DNA of 64,000 nucleotides from SLST01 sp964458555 (GTDB lineage: Bacteria; Spirochaetota; Spirochaetia; DSM-27196; SLST01), in NCBI GenBank assembly GCA_964458555.1, contig CAYWJH010000003.1:1-64000 (forward strand). The letters run 5' to 3'. The notes below the pieces were generated by a model. It did not search any database. It saw nothing but the letters and a program-made list of their open reading frames with translations, and was not told the DNA's origin. The position numbers were made by a program, and so were the translations under genes. Of the stretch, positions 36,238 through 45,076 are shown piece by piece (position 1 is the stretch's first letter; each line of letters starts with the position of its first letter).

Positions 36238-37327
36238 GCAATCCGGGCAGACACGCGACATCGCCGAGCTGTCTCACCAGGGGTACCAGCTCCTTCGCGA
36301 CGGCTCCTACGACGATGCCGTCGAGCGGTTCGAGTCGGTCCTCGAGCTCGAACCGGACAACAGCTACGCGCTTGTCGGGCTGGGCGACATCGCGAGGAAG
36401 CGCGGCAAGCATCACGACGCCGTCGGCTACTATCAGCGCTGCCTCGAACACGATCCGGACAACGCATTCGCGCTCTTCGGGCTTGCCGACAGCTACCGAT
36501 CGTTGCGCAAGTACCACGAGGCCCTCGCGATCTGGGAGCGCTACCTCGCCCACGATGACGAGAACGTCACGGTCCTCACCCGAGTGGCCGACGCGTACCG
36601 CAAGGTCAGGCGCAAGCGCCGCTCGCACGAGCTCTACGAGCGGGTCCTCGAGCTCGAGCCGGATAATCCGTACGCGCTCGTCGGCCTCGGACACCTCCAC
36701 TACGATTTTCGCGAGTACGAAGAGGCCCTTTCCTCATGGCAGCGGATGCACGAGCTCGCGGGAACCTCGGTCGACATCCGCGTGCTCACATCGATCGGCA
36801 ACTGCTACCGGAAACTCAAACGGTACCGCGCCGGGATTCCCTTCTTCGAGGAGGCGCTCGAGCGGGAGCCGGACAACTTCTACGCGCTCTTCGGGCTCGC
36901 CGACTGCTACCGCGGTCTCAACGACCCCGCGCAGAGCCTCGTATACTGGAAACGGATCCTCGAAAAGGACCCGCAGAACCGGGTCATCCTCACGAGAGCC
37001 GGCGATGCGCATCGAACCATGGGTGAGCTCGACGAGGCGGAAGAATGCTATCGCGTCGCGCTCGCGATCGGCGACGACCTCTACGCGAACCTGGGCCTCG
37101 CGATCGCAGCCCGGATGCGGGGAGACCGCGAAGCGGCGATCGAGATGCTGAACGAGCTCAAGCGTCGGGAGCCGGACAACCATCGCGTCTACGTGGAGCT
37201 CGCGGCGACGCACGCGCGCGAGGGAAGCCCGGAAGACGCGATCAGAGTGCTCGCCGAGTACCAGGCCGGCGGCCGCACGAACGCCCACGTAGACGAGTTG
37301 ATCGAGCGGTATCGCGGGCAGTCGTAG
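36230..37327 (+). CDS. TPR-repeat protein
   Basis: 365 residues made of about nine tetratricopeptide repeats throughout (SYALVGLGDIARKRGKHHDA, AFALFGLADSYRSLRKYHEA, PYALVGLGHLHYDFREYEEA, FYALFGLADCYRGLNDPAQS). No signal peptide or membrane helix, so cytoplasmic scaffold. It overlaps the small protein before it and converges with alaS. Partner and role are unknown. Confidence 0.85.
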   Translation: MPEQSGQTRDIAELSHQGYQLLRDGSYDDAVERFESVLELEPDNSYALVGLGDIARKRGKHHDAVGYYQRCLEHDPDNAFALFGLADSYRSLRKYHEALAIWERYLAHDDENVTVLTRVADAYRKVRRKRRSHELYERVLELEPDNPYALVGLGHLHYDFREYEEALSSWQRMHELAGTSVDIRVLTSIGNCYRKLKRYRAGIPFFEEALEREPDNFYALFGLADCYRGLNDPAQSLVYWKRILEKDPQNRVILTRAGDAHRTMGELDEAEECYRVALAIGDDLYANLGLAIAARMRGDREAAIEMLNELKRREPDNHRVYVELAATHAREGSPEDAIRVLAEYQAGGRTNAHVDELIERYRGQS

Positions 37328-37330
37328 CGC

Positions 37331-37352
37331 ACCCGGCGCGGTCGGGCCGGGT
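37331..37352. terminator. Hairpin between the convergent TPR and alaS genes
   Basis: Perfect seven-base stem ACCCGGC/GCCGGGT with an eight-base loop in the 27-base gap. No T-run on either strand, so it may work weakly in both directions. Confidence 0.45.
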
Positions 37353-37354
37353 TG

Positions 37355-39142
37355 CTACTCCTCGAGGACGGCCTTGATACGGCGCACGCCCTGCGAGGAG
37401 CTCTGCTCCTTGAGGATGCGGAACCGGCCGAGCTCCGCGGTATGCTCCACGTGGGGGCCGCCGCACACCTCGCGCGAGAAATCCCCGATGCTGTAGACCT
37501 TCACCACCTCGTCGTACTTGTCGCCGAAGAGCGCGACCGCTCCGCTATCCCTCGCCTCCTCGAGCGTCATCTCGGTGAAATCCACCGGAAGGTCGCGCTC
37601 GATCTGCCGGTTCACGATCTCCTCGACACGCTTGATATCTTCGGCGCTCATCTTCTCGGGGTGAGAGAAGTCGAAGCGCAGCCGCTCGGCGGTGATATTG
37701 CTCCCCTTCTGCGCGACGTGGTCGCCGAGCACCTCGCGCAAGGCCTTGTGGAGCAGGTGCGTCGCCGTGTGGAGGCGGGTCGTCATCTCGGTGTGGTCGG
37801 CGAGCCCGCCCCGGAACGTGCCTGCCGAATCGGCCTTACTCTTCTCCTGGTGCTTGCGGAACGCCTCCTCGAATCCCTCGCGGTCGACCGACATCTCGTG
37901 CTCGCGCGCGAGCTCCTCGGTGATCTCGATGGGAAATCCGTACGTGTCGTAGAGCCGGAACGCGACCCTGCCCGGAATCACACGGGCAGGATTCTTCTCG
38001 AGGTTCGCAAGCAGCTTCTCGAACTCGTGCTCGCCCTTACGCAGCGTCTCGAGGAACTTCTGCTCCTCTCGGGTAAGCTCGTCGAGGACCTCCGCACGCT
38101 TGGTCGCGAGCGTGGGGTAGATCGATGCGTACATGTCGACGATCACCTCGCCGATCGACGCGAGGAACGGCTCGGTGAGCCCGAGCTTGCGGCCGTGCCG
38201 CACCGCCCGGCGAATGAGCCGCCGCAGGATGTAGCCGGCCCCGAGGTTCGAAGGCAGCACCCCCTGCTCGTCGCCGACGATGTGCGTCGCGGTCTTCGCA
38301 TGGTCGGCGATGATCCGGATCGACGCGTCGCTCGCCTCGTCGGAACCGTACGCCGCGCCGGTCACCTTCTCGATCGCCTCGATTACCGGCGTGAACATCT
38401 CGGTGTCGTAGACGGTCTCCTTCCCCTGCAGGATCGTGCTGGTTCGCTCGACGCCCATCCCGGTGTCGACGCACTTCCGATCCAGCTTCGCGAAGCTGCC
38501 GTCGGCCTGCTTGTTGTACTGCATGAAGACGTTGTTCCAGATCTCCATCCACTTCCCGTCCGAGACGCCGGGCCGGCTCTGCGCCGTGCCCTCGATACCG
38601 GTATCGACGTAGATCTCGGTGTCAGGTCCGCACGGGCCGGTCTCGCCGGCGGGGCCCCACCAGTTCTCTTCGCGATCGAGAAAGAAGATACGCTCCTCCG
38701 GCACACCGAGCGACTGCCAGATCTCAGCCGATTCGTCGTCGCGCGGAACCTCCTCGTCACCGGCAAAGCAGGTGACCGCGAGCTTCTCCGGGGGAATGCC
38801 GAGCCACTCGGGGCTGGTAAGGAACTCCCAGCTCATTCGGATCGATTCGTCCTTGAAGTAGTCGCCGAGCGACCAGTTGCCCAGCATCTCGAAAAAGGTG
38901 AGATGCGAGAAATCACCCACCTCGTCGATGTCGGCGGTGCGCACGCAACGCTGCACGTCGACGAGCCGGTTTCCGGCCGGGTGCTTCTGTCCCAGAATGT
39001 ACGGCACCAGCGGATGCATACCCGCGGTCGTGAAGAGCACGGTCGGATCGTTCTGGGGAATGAGCGATGCGCCGGAGATTTCGGCGTGGTTTCTCGTCTT
39101 GAAGAATTCGATGTATTTGCTTCGTAGTTCGTTCGCGGTCAT
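37355..39142 (-). CDS. alaS: Alanyl-tRNA synthetase, short form
   Basis: 595 residues, against about 875 in E. coli. Complete class II catalytic domain (RSKYIEFFKTRNHAEISGAS; FTTAGMHPLVPYILG; WWGPAGETGPCGPDTEIY; ILRRLIRRAVRHGRKLG) and the Zn-dependent editing domain HTATHLLHKALRE ... SREVCGGPHVEHT with two His and Cys/His. The C-terminal DHHA1/C-Ala domain is missing, and the sequence ends at RRIKAVLEE. Spirochaete synthetases (Borrelia, Treponema) are known to be short in this way. ATG has AAAGGA seven bases upstream. Downstream member of a likely fliG-TM2-alaS run. Confidence 0.95.
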   Translation of the reverse strand: MTANELRSKYIEFFKTRNHAEISGASLIPQNDPTVLFTTAGMHPLVPYILGQKHPAGNRLVDVQRCVRTADIDEVGDFSHLTFFEMLGNWSLGDYFKDESIRMSWEFLTSPEWLGIPPEKLAVTCFAGDEEVPRDDESAEIWQSLGVPEERIFFLDREENWWGPAGETGPCGPDTEIYVDTGIEGTAQSRPGVSDGKWMEIWNNVFMQYNKQADGSFAKLDRKCVDTGMGVERTSTILQGKETVYDTEMFTPVIEAIEKVTGAAYGSDEASDASIRIIADHAKTATHIVGDEQGVLPSNLGAGYILRRLIRRAVRHGRKLGLTEPFLASIGEVIVDMYASIYPTLATKRAEVLDELTREEQKFLETLRKGEHEFEKLLANLEKNPARVIPGRVAFRLYDTYGFPIEITEELAREHEMSVDREGFEEAFRKHQEKSKADSAGTFRGGLADHTEMTTRLHTATHLLHKALREVLGDHVAQKGSNITAERLRFDFSHPEKMSAEDIKRVEEIVNRQIERDLPVDFTEMTLEEARDSGAVALFGDKYDEVVKVYSIGDFSREVCGGPHVEHTAELGRFRILKEQSSSQGVRRIKAVLEE

Positions 39143-39172
39143 GCGGTGTCCTTTGCCTGGTTTGTCTGGATA

Positions 39173-39688
39173 TCAGAATCGCTCGAGGTCGGCAGCCCCG
39201 GTATCGTCGAGGAAGTCCGGGAATACGTACGCGATCGACCCGCTCTTGCGGACGCGCACCTCGCCGATGCCCTTGTCGACGAGCCTGTCGAGCTGCTCGC
39301 GCGCATCGTCGGTAGACAGCTTGCCCTCGAGCGCGACCTGCGCGGGCGATGCGATTCCGTGGTTCGCCTTCGCGACCCTCAGGATTACGTGCTCCGGCGA
39401 TTCGGAGTTGCTGTGAGATTGCACGCTCGGACGACGACCGAGCGGCGCATCGTAGTCGAGCTCGTCGAGCTTATCGTCGAGCGCGCGGCGCATCCGTGCC
39501 TTGAGCCGGACCTCGCGGATCTGGTCGGGCATCGTGATGGCGTCGTAGATGGTACCGAACCCGAACAGCCCTCCCGTGAGGAGGTAGAGGACCCCGCTAC
39601 CCACCTTGCCCATGTAGAGCCGGTGGAGTCCGGCCACCCCGATCAAAGAAGGGAGCCAGAGTATGTAAGCGGTCCTCGTCGAATACAC
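39173..39688 (-). CDS. TM2-domain membrane protein with C-terminal winged-helix-like region
   Basis: 171 residues, GTG start with GGAGG nine bases upstream. Residues about 5-50 are a TM2 domain (two membrane helices around GVAGLHRLYMGKVGSGVLYL and GGLFGFGTIYDAI). Residues about 95-170 (VILRVAKANHGIASPAQVAL ... LDRLVDKGIGEVRVRKSGS) look like a winged helix that ends with a hydrophobic tail. Function unknown; it could be a membrane-tethered regulator. Located between fliG and alaS on the same strand. Confidence 0.75.
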   Translation of the reverse strand: MYSTRTAYILWLPSLIGVAGLHRLYMGKVGSGVLYLLTGGLFGFGTIYDAITMPDQIREVRLKARMRRALDDKLDELDYDAPLGRRPSVQSHSNSESPEHVILRVAKANHGIASPAQVALEGKLSTDDAREQLDRLVDKGIGEVRVRKSGSIAYVFPDFLDDTGAADLERF

Positions 39689-39724
39689 GATGCGTCCTCC
39701 ACGCCTGCCTGTCGGGTAGCGATC

Positions 39725-40924
39725 CTAAATATAGCGATCGCCCTCTCTCGGTACAAGTATCGACCCTTCCTCCTCGAGCTCGCGCAGCCGATCGAGGATC
39801 TCGCGCGTCACGCGGTCGACCTCCTCGCGCCGCTGGGCACCGAGGTGCGCGTACTCGTCGCTCACCAACTCCCCGCGCCGCTGGGAAAGCGCGCGGAGCA
39901 CGCGCGCGCGAAGCGCCTCCGCCTTGCCCTTGAGGAACAGCGCGATCTCACGGTCGCTGAACTCGCGGAGCAGGTCGGCAAGGTGACGATCGCTGAGATC
40001 GAAGAGCAGCTCGGTCGAATAGAGTTTCGTGCGCACGGTTTCGCTCAACTCGATGTTCGCCTCGCGGAGCTCTGCGAGGATCGAGTCGCCGCGAGTCGGA
40101 CCGAGGTGGTGCAGAATCGCCGCGAGCGTGGCCGTGCCGTCGACCTCCTCGCTGACGTGGTGTCCCTGGCGGCGGATCTTCTCACGAACAGCTTCCTCAA
40201 CGCGGACCACGACGTCGCGGGAGAGTTTGCCCATCCGCGCGATCCGCCTGGCGACGTCGGCCCGCGCGTCCTCGCCGAGCATCGCGAGCGTCTTCGCCCC
40301 GAGGGCGCGGTCGACGTGCGCGAGGATCAGCGCGGCCGCCGCGGGTGATTCGTCCTTCACCGCCGCGTGCAGCTGCGCTGGCTCGAGCTCGTTGAGGAAG
40401 GCGAAGTGGTGCGCGGGGGCGTTCGGGACCGATCTGAAGAAACGGCGCTCGCCCTCTTCCTCGCCGAACGCCGCCCGCAGCATCTCCCGGGCGACATCGG
40501 GTCCGCCCCTCGGGGGCGCGTCTACCGGCCCAGCCGCGACCTGCGCGAGCACCGCGTCGAGCTCCGCGCGCGACAACGACGGCGCGCGGACGAGCGCGGC
40601 GGCGACCGCCTCGACCTGCTCCTCGTCGAGGAGACGCATCACCTGCGCCGCGCGTTCGGTCCCCAGCGCGAGGAGCAGCTTCGCGGCCCGATCGGCCCCC
40701 GAACCGTCGAGGAGACCCGAGAGCCGGTCGCGAAGCGCCGCAGCGTCGACGCCCGGCGCCGGCCGGTGCTCACGATCAAGCTTCGCTTCGGGCCCCTCGA
40801 CGCCGGGCTCGTCCCCCGCCGTCTTCTCAAACCCCTTCGGGGGCTCCTCGTCGTTCTCGGGCCGGTCCGGACGACCGTCGCGGACCCTTCGGTACGCGTC
40901 GATCGCCCGCTTTCGTCGATCCAT
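39725..40924 (-). CDS. Divergent FliG-family flagellar motor switch protein
   Basis: 399 residues. Basic, Glu/Pro-rich N-terminal 65 residues are followed by a FliG N-domain (RAAKLLLALGTERAAQVMRL), a middle domain (VKDESPAAAALILAHVDRAL) and a FliG C-domain (STELLFDLSDRHLADLLREF; ALSQRRGEL). In the middle domain the canonical EHPQR motif, which holds the FliM contact, is changed to ESPA, so this is more like the second FliG of spirochaetes than the motor's main copy. ATG at 40924 is taken at the start of MDRRKRAID; no strong ribosome-binding site is visible and a frame start up to 41029 is possible but would overlap the tRNA promoter. Confidence 0.8.
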   Translation of the reverse strand: MDRRKRAIDAYRRVRDGRPDRPENDEEPPKGFEKTAGDEPGVEGPEAKLDREHRPAPGVDAAALRDRLSGLLDGSGADRAAKLLLALGTERAAQVMRLLDEEQVEAVAAALVRAPSLSRAELDAVLAQVAAGPVDAPPRGGPDVAREMLRAAFGEEEGERRFFRSVPNAPAHHFAFLNELEPAQLHAAVKDESPAAAALILAHVDRALGAKTLAMLGEDARADVARRIARMGKLSRDVVVRVEEAVREKIRRQGHHVSEEVDGTATLAAILHHLGPTRGDSILAELREANIELSETVRTKLYSTELLFDLSDRHLADLLREFSDREIALFLKGKAEALRARVLRALSQRRGELVSDEYAHLGAQRREEVDRVTREILDRLRELEEEGSILVPREGDRYI

Positions 40925-40988
40925 GCGCCGATGATAGGTGCTCGCCGATCGGCGGTCAACTGACACCGGCATTTTCGAGCGACGAATC

Positions 40989-41017
40989 TTGACGCCCGCA
41001 CGGCGTATCGATAGTAT
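40989..41017 (+). promoter_or_regulatory. Sigma-70 promoter of tRNA-Phe
   Basis: TTGACG (40989-40994), spacer of 17 bases, TAGTAT (41012-41017), 14 bases before the mature tRNA start. Confidence 0.65.
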
Positions 41018-41030
41018 ATCCGAACGCAAT

Positions 41031-41103
41031 GCCGCTGTAGCTCAGTTGGTAGAGCAGTGGACTGAAAATCCACGTGTCAACAGTTCGATTCTGTTCGGCG
41101 GCA
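41031..41103 (+). tRNA. tRNA-Phe (anticodon GAA)
   Basis: 73 bases that fold as a full cloverleaf. The acceptor stem pairs GCCGCTG with CGGCGGC (one G-U) and the discriminator base is A. D arm GCTC/GAGC with loop AGTTGGTA; anticodon arm GTGGA/TCCAC with loop CTGAAAA, giving anticodon GAA; T arm AACAG/CTGTT with TTCGATT. CCA is not encoded (next bases CTC), so it must be added enzymatically. It is followed by a strong terminator. Confidence 0.97.
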
Positions 41104-41112
41104 CTCTTGCGA

Positions 41113-41140
41113 AGGACCCGGACTCCCGGGTCCTTTTTTT
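41113..41140 (+). terminator. Rho-independent terminator of tRNA-Phe
   Basis: Nine-base stem AGGACCCGG/CCGGGTCCT with loop ACTC and seven Ts. A second small hairpin (GCGCCC-TACC-GGGCGC, 41141-41156) follows. Confidence 0.9.
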
Positions 41141-41162
41141 GCGCCCTACCGGGCGCACCACC

Positions 41163-41197
41163 AAAAAAGGGGGCCGCCCTGCGATAGGACGCCCCCT
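41163..41197 (-). terminator. Rho-independent terminator of ppdK
   Basis: On the minus strand AGGGGGC-GTCCT pairs with AGGGC-GCCCCCT (one bulged base, one G-U), followed by six Ts, 20 bases after the ppdK stop codon. Confidence 0.75.
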
Positions 41198-41217
41198 GCT
41201 TTCTACGATGCGACCGA

Positions 41218-43872
41218 TCAGCGGTTCTCGATCACCGCCTGCGCAGCCGCGAGGCGCGCGATGGGAACGCGGAACGGGGAGCACGAGACGTAGTTCATGC
41301 CCACACGGTAGCAGAACTCGACCGAGCTCGGCTCACCCCCGTGTTCTCCACAGATTCCGACCTTGAGGTCCGGCTTCGTCTGCCGTCCCTTCTCGATGCC
41401 AATCGACACGAGCTGGCCGACGCCGTCCTGGTCGAGGGCGGCGAACGGATCCTGCTCGAGGATGTTCTGCTCGAGATACTCGGGAACGAAGGTCCCGACG
41501 TCGTCGCGGCTGTAGCCGAACGTCATCTGCGTGAGGTCGTTCGTGCCGAAGCTGAAGAAATCGGCCTCTTCGGCGACCTCGTCCGCGGTGAGCGCCGCGC
41601 GCGGGATTTCTATCATCGTACCCACGTGATATTCGACCTTCTGCTTCTTCTTCTCGAGCACCTTCTCGGCGACCGCGATCGCGTTCTCGCGCAGTACCGC
41701 GAGCTCCTGCTTCGTACCCACGAGCGGAATCATGATTTCCGGAATCACCTTGGTCCCCGCCTTGGCGACCTCGCACGCGGCGGCCATGATCGCCTCTACC
41801 TGCATGTCGTAGACCTCCGGATACGTGATCCCGAGGCGGCATCCGCGGTGGCCGAGCATGGGGTTGAACTCTTGGAGGCTCTCGATCTTGGCCTTGATCT
41901 TCGCGCTCGAGATGCCGAGGGCGGAGGCGAGCTCCTTGATGTCCTTCGTCTCGTGCGGTACGAACTCGTGCAGCGGCGGGTCGAGCAGGCGGATCGTGAC
42001 GGGCAGTCCCGCCATCGCCTTGAAGATGCCCCGGAAGTCCTTCTTCTGCAGCGGCAGAATCTTCTTCAGCGCTTTCTTGCGCGCTTCCAGGTCCTCCGCG
42101 AGGATCATCTGGCGGAAGTTAAAGATCTTGTCTTCCTCGAAGAACATATGCTCGGTCCGGCACAGGCCGATTCCTTCAGCGCCAAACTCTCGAGCGCGCT
42201 TCGCGTCCGCCGGCGTGTCTGCGTTCGTGCGGACGTTGATGCCCTTCTGCTTCAGACCCTCGCGCGTCGCCTTGAGCCGGACGTCGTCGGTCCAGCTAAG
42301 GAAGGTGTTGAGCTCGCCGGAGATCTTCGGCTGAGAAAGCGGCATCTCGCCGATGAAGACTTCGCCGGTCGTACCGTCGAGCGTCATGGGCTCGCCCTGC
42401 TTCACGGTCTGGCCGTTCACGGTGAGCTTCTTGCCGGAGATGACGACATCCTTACACCCCGCGACGCACGGCTTTCCCATGCCACGGGCGACCACGGCCG
42501 CGTGGCTCGTCATACCGCCGGTGGACGTCAGGATGCCTTCGGCTGCGTGCATGCCCTCGATGTCCTCCGGGCTCGTCTCCTTACGGACGAGAAGGACCTG
42601 CTTGCCCTGCTTCTTCCAATCTGCAGCGTCCTCTGCGCTGAACACGACCAGGCCCGCGGCGGCGCCGGGGCTGGCGTTGAGCCCCTTTGCGACGGCCTTC
42701 TTCGTCTTCTTTGCCTTGGGATCGATCTGCGGATGGAAGACCTGGTCGAGCTGGTCAGGGGTGACGCGCGTGATCGCGGTTTCCCGGTCGAGCTTCTTCT
42801 CATTCACCAAGTCGACCGCGATCTTGATCGCGGCGGCACCGGTACGCTTCCCGTTTCGCGTCTGCAGGAGATAGAGACTACCCTGCTGGATAGTAAACTC
42901 CATGTCCTGCATGTCCTTGTAGTGCTCCTCGAGCCGATCCTTGACGTCGACGAGCTGGTCGTAGATCTTCTTGTCCTTCTTCTGCAGCGTCTTGAGCACC
43001 ATAGGCGTCCGGATGCCGGCAACGACGTCCTCGCCCTGCGCGTTCATGAGGTACTCGCCGTAGAAGACCTTCTTACCGGTGGACGGATCGCGCGAGAACG
43101 CGACGCCGGTGCCCGAATCGTCGCCGAGGTTTCCGAAGACCATCGACTGAACGGTGACGGCGGTACCCTTGAGCCCCTTGATGTCGTTGATGCGGCGGTA
43201 CGAGATCGCACGCTCGTTGTTCCACGAACCGAAGACCGCGTTGACCGCCGCCCACAGCTGCTTGCGCGGATCCTGCGGGAAGTTCTGCTTCGTGTGCTTC
43301 TTGTAGACTTCCTTGTACGCCTCCACGACGTCCTGCAGGTCGTCGGTGTCGAGCTCCGTGTCGAGTTCGACCTTCCGGCGCTTCTTGATCTTGTCGAGCG
43401 CCGCCTCGAAGTGCTCGTGCGAGACGCCCATAACCACGTCCCCGAACATGTTGATGAAGCGACGGTACGCGTCCCACGCAAAGCGCGGCTTTCCGCTCTT
43501 GTCGGCGAGGCCCTTCACAGCCTTATCGTTGAGGCCGAGGTTCAGGACGGTGTCCATCATGCCGGGCATGGAGATGGCCGCACCGGAACGAACGGAGACG
43601 AGCAGCGGATCGTCGGACTGACCGAGCTCTTTGCCCATCAGCTTCTCGAGCCGCGAGACGTTTTTCTCGACCTCGCTGGCCACCTGCTCGGGCACCTTGT
43701 TTTTGTTGTCGTAGAAGAGCTCGCAGACCTCGGTCGAGATGGTGAAGCCCGGAGGAACGGGAACGCCGATGCTCGACATCTCGGCAAGGTTTGCCCCCTT
43801 GCCGCCGAGGAGATCCTTCATCTCCTTGCTGCCTTCGGCCTTACCTTCGCCGAAAAAGTACACGTACTTCAT
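41218..43872 (-). CDS. ppdK: Pyruvate, phosphate dikinase
   Basis: 884 residues, full length. N-terminal ATP-grasp nucleotide-binding domain (MKYVYFFGEGKAEGSKEMKD; DLLGGKGANLAEMSSIGVPV; VSVRSGAAISMPGMMDTVLN), the swivelling phosphohistidine domain with TGGMTSHAAVVARGMGKPCV (His457), and the C-terminal PEP-binding barrel with GICGEHGG whose Cys841 is the acid-base residue. It interconverts ATP, phosphate and pyruvate with AMP, diphosphate and PEP; in fermenting bacteria with pyrophosphate-based glycolysis it can run toward ATP. Distinguished from PEP synthase by length and N-terminus. Codon use has fewer GC-rich third positions than neighbours, as in a highly expressed gene. It has its own promoter and terminator. 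Confidence 0.96.
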   Translation of the reverse strand: MKYVYFFGEGKAEGSKEMKDLLGGKGANLAEMSSIGVPVPPGFTISTEVCELFYDNKNKVPEQVASEVEKNVSRLEKLMGKELGQSDDPLLVSVRSGAAISMPGMMDTVLNLGLNDKAVKGLADKSGKPRFAWDAYRRFINMFGDVVMGVSHEHFEAALDKIKKRRKVELDTELDTDDLQDVVEAYKEVYKKHTKQNFPQDPRKQLWAAVNAVFGSWNNERAISYRRINDIKGLKGTAVTVQSMVFGNLGDDSGTGVAFSRDPSTGKKVFYGEYLMNAQGEDVVAGIRTPMVLKTLQKKDKKIYDQLVDVKDRLEEHYKDMQDMEFTIQQGSLYLLQTRNGKRTGAAAIKIAVDLVNEKKLDRETAITRVTPDQLDQVFHPQIDPKAKKTKKAVAKGLNASPGAAAGLVVFSAEDAADWKKQGKQVLLVRKETSPEDIEGMHAAEGILTSTGGMTSHAAVVARGMGKPCVAGCKDVVISGKKLTVNGQTVKQGEPMTLDGTTGEVFIGEMPLSQPKISGELNTFLSWTDDVRLKATREGLKQKGINVRTNADTPADAKRAREFGAEGIGLCRTEHMFFEEDKIFNFRQMILAEDLEARKKALKKILPLQKKDFRGIFKAMAGLPVTIRLLDPPLHEFVPHETKDIKELASALGISSAKIKAKIESLQEFNPMLGHRGCRLGITYPEVYDMQVEAIMAAACEVAKAGTKVIPEIMIPLVGTKQELAVLRENAIAVAEKVLEKKKQKVEYHVGTMIEIPRAALTADEVAEEADFFSFGTNDLTQMTFGYSRDDVGTFVPEYLEQNILEQDPFAALDQDGVGQLVSIGIEKGRQTKPDLKVGICGEHGGEPSSVEFCYRVGMNYVSCSPFRVPIARLAAAQAVIENR

Positions 43873-43919
43873 TTTGGAAATACCCCCAAAGTTTTTATGA
43901 ACGGAAGACTTGCGTTTAG

Positions 43920-43948
43920 AGCTTAAAGAGAAGCGCAGACTGTGTCAA
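43920..43948 (-). promoter_or_regulatory. Sigma-70 promoter of ppdK
   Basis: On the minus strand TTGACA (43943-43948) and TAAGCT (43920-43925) with a spacer of 17 bases, about 50 bases before the ppdK ATG. Confidence 0.65.
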
Positions 43949-43990
43949 TCTGATCGCGCGGGGCGGGGATCGCGCGCGGCGGGAATGCGA

Positions 43991-44014
43991 ACGGGCCGGC
44001 GTGAGCCGGCCCGT
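43991..44014 (-). terminator. Hairpin after the sigma factor gene
   Basis: Perfect ten-base stem ACGGGCCGGC/GCCGGCCCGT with a four-base loop, ten bases beyond the sigma-factor stop codon (minus strand). No T-run. Probably ends that transcript before the ppdK promoter. Confidence 0.5.
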
Positions 44015-44023
44015 CGTCTTGTG

Positions 44024-44902
44024 CTATGCGATGTACGACTCGAGTCGACCTACGCGACTCGGGTGCTGGAGACGCTTGAGCGCCTTCTTCTCGATCTGGC
44101 GGATGCGTTCCTTCGTTAGGTTGTAGCGGTCCCCGATCTCCTTGAGCGAGAGTGGGCTTCGACCGTTGAGTCCGAAGCGGTACTGAACGATCTCGCTCTC
44201 CTTCTCGGTGAGCGTCGCGAGAATCTGGTTGATGTCGTCCTTGAGCGCCTTCTCGACCACGATGTTCTCCGGCGGCGTGTAGCCCTCGTCCTCGACGAAG
44301 TCACCGAGGATGCTGGAGTCCTTCTCGTTATAGACCGGAGTCTCGAGCGAAATGAGATCGCGCGAAATGTTGATCAGGTCGGCGACGTGCTCCTGATTCA
44401 TGTTCAACGTCTTGGCGATCGTGCGGATCTCAGTCTCTTCGCTGTGGCGTCCCTGGATTTCTTTCCGGACCTTTTCTATCTGGACGAGCTCGTTGGCACG
44501 GTTGAGCGGAAGACGTATCATGCGCGACTTCTCGCAGATCGCCTTGAGGATCGCCTGACGAATCCACCACACGGCGTACGAGATGAAATGATACCCCTTG
44601 CTCACGTCGAAGCGCTCGATCGCGTTCATGAGGCCGATGTTTCCCTCGCTGATTAGATCCGACAGCGGAAGGCCCTGGTTCTGGTACTTCTTCGCGACGT
44701 TGACCACGAACCGCAGATTCGCCTGAACGAGCTTCTGCTTGGCCATCTCGTCGCCCTGCTCAGCGAGCGTGGCGTAGTGGTTTTCCTCTTCCCGGGTAAG
44801 AAGCGGGATCTTGTTGATCTCCTTCAGGTAGATGGATAGGACGTTCTCATCGTCCCGATTCGCTCGCGTGTACGTCGTGTTCTTCGTGGCTGCTGCTGGC
44901 AT
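44024..44902 (-). CDS. RpoD/RpoS-like sigma-70 factor, short form
   Basis: 292 residues. Region 1.2 (VLSIYLKEINKIPLLTREEE), 2.1-2.4 (LVQANLRFVVNVAKKYQNQG; ERFDVSKGYHFISYAVWWIR; ILKAICEKSRMIRLPLNRAN), region 3 and region 4 with the helix-turn-helix LSLKEIGDRYNLTKERIRQI. There is no long region 1.1, so it is smaller than the usual 600-residue spirochaete RpoD and more likely an alternative or RpoS-like factor. Start at 44902 follows GGAGG five bases upstream; an in-frame ATG at 44935 lacks one. Close to groES; a similar neighbourhood is known in treponemes. Confidence 0.88.
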   Translation of the reverse strand: MPAAATKNTTYTRANRDDENVLSIYLKEINKIPLLTREEENHYATLAEQGDEMAKQKLVQANLRFVVNVAKKYQNQGLPLSDLISEGNIGLMNAIERFDVSKGYHFISYAVWWIRQAILKAICEKSRMIRLPLNRANELVQIEKVRKEIQGRHSEETEIRTIAKTLNMNQEHVADLINISRDLISLETPVYNEKDSSILGDFVEDEGYTPPENIVVEKALKDDINQILATLTEKESEIVQYRFGLNGRSPLSLKEIGDRYNLTKERIRQIEKKALKRLQHPSRVGRLESYIA

Positions 44903-45076
44903 CCGTACCTCCGCGACCCTATTTGCAAGACGCATGCCAAATACCCGAAACCGGGTTCCACTCTTATCTCTTTGTACTCAAACGGGTTAGAACAGGCATG
45001 CTGGGGGGACTCGGCGCCGACACGGGCGACGCCGAGACATTATGACCCAACGTTTGGATCGGCTAACATAACTGTG

